Program-made: the position numbers and the translations under genes | The notes under the pieces: model-generated | Database searches by the model: none | Seen by the model: the letters and a program-made list of their open reading frames with translations, nothing else | Told to the model about the DNA's origin: nothing | Shown: positions 1 through 4,476 of the stretch, in pieces | Layout of the letters: each line of letters begins with the position of its first letter | How positions within the stretch are numbered: position 1 is the stretch's first letter | Assembly (NCBI GenBank): GCA_946481035.1 | Contig: CAMLNK010000345.1 | Location: forward strand, 1 to 5,525 | Direction: 5' to 3' | DNA length: 5,525 nucleotides | From: an uncultured Dyadobacter sp. | Lineage (GTDB): Bacteria > Bacteroidota > Bacteroidia > Cytophagales > Spirosomataceae

Positions 1-1
1 T

Positions 2-187
2 TCGATATTCCCTGAAAAGCTCATATTTTCAGAAAACGGCTATCGAACCGGAAAAATCAACGAGGTGGCCTCGTTTATCTATCAGTTAAACAGCGATTTA
101 GCTAAAATAAAAAACGGAACTTCGGACGATTTCTCGCCAAAGTCCCGTTTAGTACCCAGAGCCGGAGTCGAACCGGCACGAGTGTAA
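2..187 (+). CDS. C-terminal tail of a probable serine site-specific recombinase (5' end outside window)
   Basis: This reading frame is open from the window edge for 61 codons to a TAA. Near its start it contains IFPEKLIF and, a few residues later, YRTGKINEV. This is the kind of C-terminal segment I associate with Bacteroidota large serine recombinases, which integrate or excise mobile elements by strand exchange through an N-terminal catalytic serine. That catalytic domain would lie to the left and is not visible. The last 11 codons (VPRAGVEPARV, counting from the end of the lysine/serine-rich tail) are read from the antisense strand of the tRNA-Leu 3' half. The natural C-terminus is therefore supplied by the integration site. 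Hand-counted G+C for the first 150 bases is 40%, lower than the genes to the right, which fits an acquired element. The family call rests on recalled motif resemblance over a short tail. A degraded remnant or another element-encoded protein remains possible. Confidence 0.55.
   Translation, partial: SIFPEKLIFSENGYRTGKINEVASFIYQLNSDLAKIKNGTSDDFSPKSRLVPRAGVEPARV
104..150 (-). terminator. Intrinsic terminator of tRNA-Leu, inside the recombinase codons
   Basis: On the minus strand the arms AAACGGGACTT (150-140) and AAGTTCCGTTT (122-112) pair over 11 bp with a single G-U wobble. Inside them GGCGA and TCGTC pair around a GAAA tetraloop (133-130). The 3' arm is followed by TTTATTTT (111-104). The stem begins two bases past the tRNA discriminator base, exactly where a tRNA terminator is expected. 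The same DNA encodes about residues 35-50 of the recombinase tail on the other strand. Confidence 0.75.
153..187. other. Probable integration (att) site at the tRNA-Leu 3' end
   Basis: A convergent recombinase-like gene ends within the 3' half of the tRNA. The tRNA remains structurally intact, and DNA of lower G+C begins right at its 3' end. Elements that integrate at tRNA 3' ends leave this arrangement, with the tRNA restored by element sequence. The second att copy would lie to the left, outside the window, so the core length cannot be determined here. The marked span is the recombinase/tRNA overlap, not a mapped crossover. Confidence 0.45.
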
Positions 188-236
188 CCTCATTGGTGTT
201 TGAGACCAACGCGTCTACCGATTCCGCCATCTGGGC
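153..236 (-). tRNA. tRNA-Leu (anticodon CAA)
   Basis: This is a class II tRNA of 84 nt that folds by eye. The acceptor stem pairs GCCCAGA with TCTGGGT, making a G1-U72 wobble at the end. The D stem is GCG/CGC with GGTAGA in the loop. The anticodon stem is TTGGT/ACCAA around the loop CTCAAAC, with anticodon CAA at 202-200, reading UUG leucine codons. A long variable arm has a GAG/CTC stem. The T arm is GCCGG-TTCGACT-CCGGC. Discriminator base A is at 153 and no CCA is encoded. A promoter lies just upstream and a terminator directly downstream, so it appears to be a stand-alone transcription unit. Its 3' half overlaps the convergent recombinase frame, which marks the gene as a probable attachment site. 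Confidence 0.96.
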
Positions 237-258
237 ATTCTCTTACTTGTTGGGAGTG

Positions 259-289
259 CAAAAGTAGGCAGAAAAAGAGATTAAACAAG
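259..289 (-). promoter_or_regulatory. Promoter of tRNA-Leu, Bacteroidota type
   Basis: On the minus strand a TACTTTTG box (266-259) is a perfect match to the Bacteroidota -7 consensus TAnnTTTG. Exactly 19 bases upstream is CTTG (289-286), matching the -33 TTTG box in three of four bases. Transcription would start around 252, leaving a 5' leader of roughly 15 bases before the mature tRNA. The match in both boxes, spacing and position relative to the tRNA makes this the best promoter in the window. Confidence 0.75.
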
Positions 290-350
290 CCTCCGCGGTA
301 AATTTTCGCAAGATTTTTGTGATAAAATTTGTAGTCGCCGGCTAAACCGC

Positions 351-1595
351 TTATTCATAGCGCAATGCCTCGATCGGGTCCAGGCGCGAAGCTTTGATGG
401 CCGGATAGATGCCGGAGAGCACGCCTACGAGTACGCATATGGCAATGCCGACGATCATCCACAGCCATGGGACTACAAAACTGCTGTTTTCGCTGATGAC
501 GCCCGTAATGGCGTTGCCTACGATGATGCCGAGGATCAACCCGCCGAATCCGCCGAGAATGCATACCACGATGGCTTCGATCAGGAATTGCATGCGGATC
601 ACACGCGGCGTGGCGCCCAGGGATTTTCGGATGCCTATTTCGCGTGTCCGTTCGGTAACGGATACCAACATGATGTTCATCAATGCAATAGCAGCTCCCA
701 GCAGCGTAACGGTGCCGATCACGAAGCCGCCGATGCGGAGGTAGCCGCTGACTTCGGCGAAATCTTTCACCATAGCATCCGCCCGGTCGATGGTAAACGA
801 ATCTTCCTTGCCGAGCTCGTCGCCGCGGATACGCCGCATTATCCCGCGTGCTTCTTCGACGATCAGATCGCCGTTGGCGGCATTCGGTGCCGAGGCGGTG
901 ATATTATAGGTAAGAGTGCGGTTAGCGGCGAGGCCCCGGCCGCTTTCGAGCGGAATCAGGATGAGCCTGTCGGAGTTGTTGTTGCCGCCCAACGAGCCCT
1001 TTTTAGCCAGAACACCTATTACTTTATACCGGCTGCCCATAAACGTGATCTCCTTGTTGAGCGGGTCGTTGCGCTCGAAAAGTTTCCGCGCAATTTCCTG
1101 CCCTAAAACTGCAACATTCAGGGATTTTTCAAGGTCATTCTTGTCGAGATTACGGCCGAGGTCGATCTTGTAGCCGTTGATACCCAGATACTGGTCGTCG
1201 GAGCCGACCACGTTGCTGTTCGGGTTGGTTTTGTTGCTCCGGTAGTTGACCTGCACCGCACCGGCAATGTCGGCCGAAAGCGAGGCGGTAGCTTCATAGG
1301 AAGCCTTGAATTTCTCGGCGAAGGTTTTGGCATGGCGGTAGGTAACAGGCGGGTATTGTTTGCTCCGGCGGCCGCCCTGGCGAAACTGGTCGTCGTCGCG
1401 GTTGCGGACGGTGAAGGTGTTGGCGCCGAGGTCGGCGAAACTGCTGTTAACGGAACCCTGAATGCCGTCGATGGCCGTAAGGATACCTACGAGAGATGTA
1501 ATGCCGATGGCGATAATCATGGCCGTAAGCACAGTCCGGAGGAGGTTACTTTGAATCGAACGCAGGCCTTCTTCGATGTTTTCGCGTATTATCAT
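351..1595 (-). CDS. ABC transporter permease, MacB/FtsX family, ATPase not fused
   Basis: This 414-residue inner-membrane protein has the MacB layout. A first membrane helix lies at about 20-42, followed by a periplasmic MacB-type core domain at about 43-285. Three more helices lie at about 287-311, 337-362 and 375-398. The FtsX-type signature is clear around residues 307-329 (NIMLVSVTERTREIGIRKSLG), and the end is the usual YPAIKASRLDPIEALRYE. MacB-type permeases do not channel substrate through the membrane. They transmit ATP-driven conformational changes to the periplasm, working with a separate ATPase when, as here, none is fused. No ATPase gene occurs in this window on either side. The ATG is well placed: it begins the family-typical N-terminus and no Shine-Dalgarno is seen, as is normal in Bacteroidota. 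Neighbouring adaptor and outer-membrane genes suggest an export role, but they are on the other strand. The substrate cannot be read from sequence, and I see no convincing terminator after the stop. Confidence 0.93.
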   Translation of the reverse strand: MIIRENIEEGLRSIQSNLLRTVLTAMIIAIGITSLVGILTAIDGIQGSVNSSFADLGANTFTVRNRDDDQFRQGGRRSKQYPPVTYRHAKTFAEKFKASYEATASLSADIAGAVQVNYRSNKTNPNSNVVGSDDQYLGINGYKIDLGRNLDKNDLEKSLNVAVLGQEIARKLFERNDPLNKEITFMGSRYKVIGVLAKKGSLGGNNNSDRLILIPLESGRGLAANRTLTYNITASAPNAANGDLIVEEARGIMRRIRGDELGKEDSFTIDRADAMVKDFAEVSGYLRIGGFVIGTVTLLGAAIALMNIMLVSVTERTREIGIRKSLGATPRVIRMQFLIEAIVVCILGGFGGLILGIIVGNAITGVISENSSFVVPWLWMIVGIAICVLVGVLSGIYPAIKASRLDPIEALRYE

Positions 1596-1606
1596 GGCAT
1601 TTAGAG

Positions 1607-1618
1607 CTGGTGCACCAG
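1607..1618. repeat. Perfect 12-bp palindrome CTGGTGCACCAG
   Basis: The two halves CTGGTG and CACCAG are exact reverse complements without a spacer. It lies 12 bases upstream of the permease start in the spacer shared with the divergent exported-protein gene. The position would suit a dimeric repressor blocking permease expression. No second copy is seen in the window, so an operator role is only a possibility. Confidence 0.4.
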
Positions 1619-1666
1619 AAACAGGATTTGGTCGTTAGTAATGAAGTCCCAAACGGATTTAAAGTG

Positions 1667-1699
1667 TTTGAAACCGGTACGAGTTTTGTGGTAGATTTC
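1667..1699 (+). promoter_or_regulatory. Candidate promoter for the exported GATase-like gene
   Basis: TTTG (1667-1670) is followed after 21 bases by TAGATTTC (1692-1699), a 7 of 8 match to the Bacteroidota -7 consensus TAnnTTTG. A second candidate -7 box, TATATTTA (1721-1728), lies nearer the start codon but has only TTTC at suitable spacing. Either would drive the plus-strand gene starting at 1755. The spacer is AT-rich, so chance matches are likely. Confidence 0.3.
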
Positions 1700-1754
1700 G
1701 GAACGTGACGGTTTCTTTACTATATTTAATCTTTACCTGAATGTAAAACTGCGC

Positions 1755-3041
1755 ATGAAAGTCGAAAGAATCAAACCAGTGATACGCCTGTATATCCCGC
1801 TCGTCATTTTTTTGATCGGCTCGCTGAATGCTATGGCAAACCGCCTGCTGATCCCGATGGACGAGTCGCAGAAGAACCATTTGAAGGCTTACGGCATATC
1901 TTACTGGATACTGAAAAATTATGAAATGGAAATGGACTGGCTCCTCAATTACCGGGGCGGCAGTTTTATGGTGGCTTACAATCAGCAGTTTGCATCGGAA
2001 ATGACGGTACGCGGCGTGAGTTTCGAGGTGATCTCGGAAGGCCAGGCGGGGCAGATATTGAACCAGATCAGTTCCCCGGATGTGAATATGGACGCCGTGA
2101 AACTGCAAAAAGCGCCCCGTATTGCGGTGTATTCTCCCAAATCCAAATTGCCCTGGGACGATGCCGTGACGCTGGTCCTTACCTATGCCGAGATTCCCTA
2201 CGATGTGGTGTATGACGACGAGGTTTTGAACAACAAGCTGCCCGAATACGACTGGCTGCATCTGCACCACGAAGATTTTACGGGCCAGTTTGGTAAATTC
2301 TTCCAGTATAAGGATTACCCCTGGTACCGCGAGCAGAAGAAGGAGGCAGAGGAGACGGCTACCAAGTTCCAGTTCAACAATGTCCCGCAAATGAAGCTGG
2401 CGGTTGCTAAAAGGATCGCCGAGTTTGTGACGGGCGGAGGCTACATGTTCGCGATGTGCAATGCTACGGATACATTTGATATTGCGCTTGCAGCCGATGG
2501 CGTCGATATCGTGGATGCGATGTACGATGGCACGCCCGCCGACCCCGCGGCGAACACGAAGCTGAATTACGGGAATTCATTCGCATTCCACGATTTCAAA
2601 ACGATCCCTTATCCTTATGAAATCGAATTCTCCGACATCGATAACCAGCCCGACGAACGAGGGATGATTGAAGCGAACGATTTCTTCTCGCTCTTCCAGT
2701 TTTCGGCCAAATGGGACCCGGTACCGAGTATGCTCACACAGAACCACCAAACCATTATTAAAGGATTTCTCGGACAGACCACCGCATTTAAAAACCGGCT
2801 GATCAAACCCGAGGTAATCATTCTCGCGGAGAACAAAAATGCCGGGGAGGCGCGCTACATTCACAGCACGCATGGCAAAGGGTTCTTTACATTCTATGGC
2901 GGCCACGATCCGGAGGACTATCAGCATCGGGTAGGCGAAGAACCTACCGACCTGAACCTGCATCCCAACTCGGCAGGCTACCGTTTGATCCTGAACAACA
3001 TCCTTTTCCCGGCAGCGAAAAAGAAAAAATTGAAGACCTGA
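1755..3041 (+). CDS. Exported ThuA/GATase-like protein of the family misnamed 'asparagine synthetase B'
   Basis: This 428-residue protein has a signal peptide: basic residues K2, R5, K7 and R11, a hydrophobic stretch at 12-24, and likely cleavage after A-M-A (28). It is therefore expected outside the cytoplasm. It closely recalls a Bacteroidota family often labelled 'asparagine synthetase B' by automated pipelines. Recognisable family segments are LIPMDESQKNHLKAYG (32-47), WLLNYRGGSF (62-71), YSPKSKLPWDDA (126-137) and HLHHEDFTGQ (169-178). I see no N-terminal catalytic Cys2 and no synthetase ATP-binding SGGxDS motif. Instead GGGYMFAMCNATDT (227-240), with C235 at a nucleophile-elbow-like position, and GKGFFTFYGGHDPED (374-388), with H384, resemble ThuA / class I glutamine amidotransferase-like folds. 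The reaction and substrate are unknown. The gene has its own terminator, is divergent from the permease, and looks monocistronic. The C-terminus ends in a lysine-rich tail. No Shine-Dalgarno precedes the ATG, but the signal peptide supports that start. Confidence 0.85.
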   Translation: MKVERIKPVIRLYIPLVIFLIGSLNAMANRLLIPMDESQKNHLKAYGISYWILKNYEMEMDWLLNYRGGSFMVAYNQQFASEMTVRGVSFEVISEGQAGQILNQISSPDVNMDAVKLQKAPRIAVYSPKSKLPWDDAVTLVLTYAEIPYDVVYDDEVLNNKLPEYDWLHLHHEDFTGQFGKFFQYKDYPWYREQKKEAEETATKFQFNNVPQMKLAVAKRIAEFVTGGGYMFAMCNATDTFDIALAADGVDIVDAMYDGTPADPAANTKLNYGNSFAFHDFKTIPYPYEIEFSDIDNQPDERGMIEANDFFSLFQFSAKWDPVPSMLTQNHQTIIKGFLGQTTAFKNRLIKPEVIILAENKNAGEARYIHSTHGKGFFTFYGGHDPEDYQHRVGEEPTDLNLHPNSAGYRLILNNILFPAAKKKKLKT

Positions 3042-3084
3042 CCGGAAAGTTAACAGCGGAAGAAAAGCGTTTGAAATCACACCG

Positions 3085-3115
3085 ACCGTGCGTTATCGCA
3101 CGGTTTTTTGTTTTT
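3085..3115 (+). terminator. Intrinsic terminator after the exported GATase-like gene
   Basis: The arms ACCGTGCG (3085-3092) and CGCACGGT (3097-3104) form a perfect 8-bp stem with a TTAT loop, followed by TTTTTGTTTTT. It starts 43 bases after the stop codon. There is no A-rich run on the left side of the stem, so it acts in the plus direction only. It separates this gene from the efflux operon, which must therefore have its own promoter; no clean Bacteroidota promoter match is visible between 3116 and 3231. Confidence 0.92.
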
Positions 3116-3231
3116 ATATAGTAATATAATTAACTGATTTACAATGTATTAGGTATTGGCACGAATTTCGGATAAAAGAAGGTGAATTAGCCATGAATTT
3201 TTTCCACTGAAAACCTCCAATACAAACCCAC

Positions 3232-4476
3232 ATGGATCGGGAAATTGCACCGGAATATGTCAAGCAAACCAGGAACCGCCGATGGCTGATCATCGGCGCG
3301 GCGGTGATAGGGCTGGCAGTTTTGTTTTACTTTTTCAAAAAATCACTTTCCAGCACACTCGAAAGCGCGCGCATCAGGACGGGTATTGTTGAAACGGGCG
3401 ATGTTGAAAACACGCTTACTGCTTCGGGTGAGATCATCCCCGCGTATGAGCAGATCTTCACGAGTCCGATCCGTGCGAGCATCAAGCGCATTCTGCTCAC
3501 GCCCGGTACCCGCGTGCAGCCTGGCCAGCCGATTGTGGAGCTCGACAAGTCATTGACCGAGATCGAATCCGAGCGCTACAAAGACCAGCTTGAATTGAAA
3601 AAGAACAGCATCGATCAGTTGCGAATGAAACTGAACAAGGATTTGTACGACGCCGAGATCAATGACAAGATCAAATCTTTGAATATCAATAAACTGAAAG
3701 CCGATTTTGAGGATGCCAAACGCCTGCAAAAAGTGGGTGGCGGGACCGTGGAGGACATTACCCGTGCCGAGAATGCATTGAAAATCGCGGAACTTGAAAA
3801 ACGACAGCTGGAAAACGACTTGAAATACAACCGGGAATCGATGGGCGCAAGCCTCCGCGAAACCGAGCTGGGTGCCCAAATCGAGGGAAAGAACTTGCAA
3901 GAATTGCAGCATAAGCTCAAAATGGCCGACATTATCGCCGATCGCCCGGGCGTGCTCACGTGGGTAAACGAGAATATCGGATCGTCGGTGAACGAAGGGG
4001 AAATGTTGGCGAAGGTGGCCGATCTGGGTAGCTTTCGCGTGGAAGGAAGTTGCTCGGATGCCTATGCCGATCAGGTGAAGGCCGGGCTGGGTGCTATTGT
4101 CAAAGTTAACGATACCCAGCTGCGCGGGGTGATCACGCAGGTGAAACCAGCGGTGAAGGACGGCGTGATCGGCTTCACCATCCAGCTCGATAATGCGCGG
4201 AACGAATCGCTGAGGCCTAACATGAAAGTGGAGGTGTACGTGGTGACGAGCAAGAGCGCCCGCACGTTACGCGTCGCAAACGGCCCCGCATTTACGGGGA
4301 ATCGGAAACAGTATGTGTATGTGCTTCAAAACGGCACCGCGCACCGGCGGCAGATTGAAACCGGCCTCTCCAACTTTGACTTTGTCGAAATCACAAACGG
4401 CCTGAAAGCAGGGGAGAAGGTTATTCTGACCAACATGAATGATTACGAACATCTGGAAGAGCTAACCATTCAATGA
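3232..4476 (+). CDS. HlyD/MacA-type periplasmic adaptor (membrane fusion protein) of a tripartite efflux system
   Basis: This 414-residue adaptor links an inner-membrane pump to a TolC-type channel. A basic N-terminus and one uncleaved helix (about 18-35) anchor it in the inner membrane. The first lipoyl half-motif (about 77-105, with LLTPGTRVQPGQPIVELD) leads into a long coiled-coil hairpin (about 106-235). The second lipoyl half follows (about 236-263, DRPGVLTWVNENIGSSVNEG), then a beta-barrel (about 265-340) ending in LRPNMKVEVYV, and a membrane-proximal domain to the C-terminus. At the hairpin tip R164, L165 and T172 resemble the channel-contacting R/L/S motif of Gram-negative adaptors, with Thr in place of Ser and a shorter glycine-rich loop. 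The stop overlaps the start of the outer-membrane gene, so the two are co-translated. An in-frame TGA 22 bases upstream rules out an earlier start. Whether the partner pump is of ABC or RND type cannot be decided here; the domain pattern is closer to MacA-type ABC adaptors. Confidence 0.93.
   Translation: MDREIAPEYVKQTRNRRWLIIGAAVIGLAVLFYFFKKSLSSTLESARIRTGIVETGDVENTLTASGEIIPAYEQIFTSPIRASIKRILLTPGTRVQPGQPIVELDKSLTEIESERYKDQLELKKNSIDQLRMKLNKDLYDAEINDKIKSLNINKLKADFEDAKRLQKVGGGTVEDITRAENALKIAELEKRQLENDLKYNRESMGASLRETELGAQIEGKNLQELQHKLKMADIIADRPGVLTWVNENIGSSVNEGEMLAKVADLGSFRVEGSCSDAYADQVKAGLGAIVKVNDTQLRGVITQVKPAVKDGVIGFTIQLDNARNESLRPNMKVEVYVVTSKSARTLRVANGPAFTGNRKQYVYVLQNGTAHRRQIETGLSNFDFVEITNGLKAGEKVILTNMNDYEHLEELTIQ

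Larger units (their letters stand above)
1601..1732 (-). pseudogene. Possible gene remnant: start-less open frame just before the permease
   Basis: In the divergent spacer the minus strand has 43 open codons ending in TAA, five bases before the permease ATG. The last residues read FKSVWDFITNDQILFLVHQL, which looks protein-like, but the frame has no ATG, GTG or TTG in its first 39 codons and an upstream in-frame TAA. It may be the 3' remnant of a gene once preceding the permease in an operon, or chance. I do not recognise a family. Confidence 0.15.

Noticed and set aside
59..75. Inverted repeat AACGAGG-TGG-CCTCGTT
   Set aside because: It is a perfect 7-bp repeat with a 3-base gap but lies within recombinase codons, has no T-tract on either side and no second copy, so no role can be supported.
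290..350. Terminator for the permease
   Set aside because: Only a 3-bp CGG/CCG stem is visible after the stop on the minus strand and it is not followed by a T-run, so I do not call one.
588..1106. Plus-strand open frame of 172 codons opposite the permease
   Set aside because: It is antisense to a convincingly conserved permease, has no family resemblance, and its residues look like a mirrored-codon shadow rich in His, Ala and Arg.
1641..1694. 17-codon ATG-started plus-strand frame in the divergent spacer
   Set aside because: Too short, no ribosome site, no recognisable peptide, and it overlaps the candidate promoter of the downstream gene.
1659..2390. Minus-strand open frame of 243 codons opposite the exported GATase-like gene
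   Set aside because: The plus-strand frame has a signal peptide and recognisable family motifs; the antisense frame has none and is best explained as a codon-usage shadow.
1755..3041. Naming the exported protein asparagine synthetase (asnB)
   Set aside because: The glutaminase N-terminal cysteine and the SGGxDS ATP-binding motif are absent and the protein carries a signal peptide, so the enzyme name is not supported.
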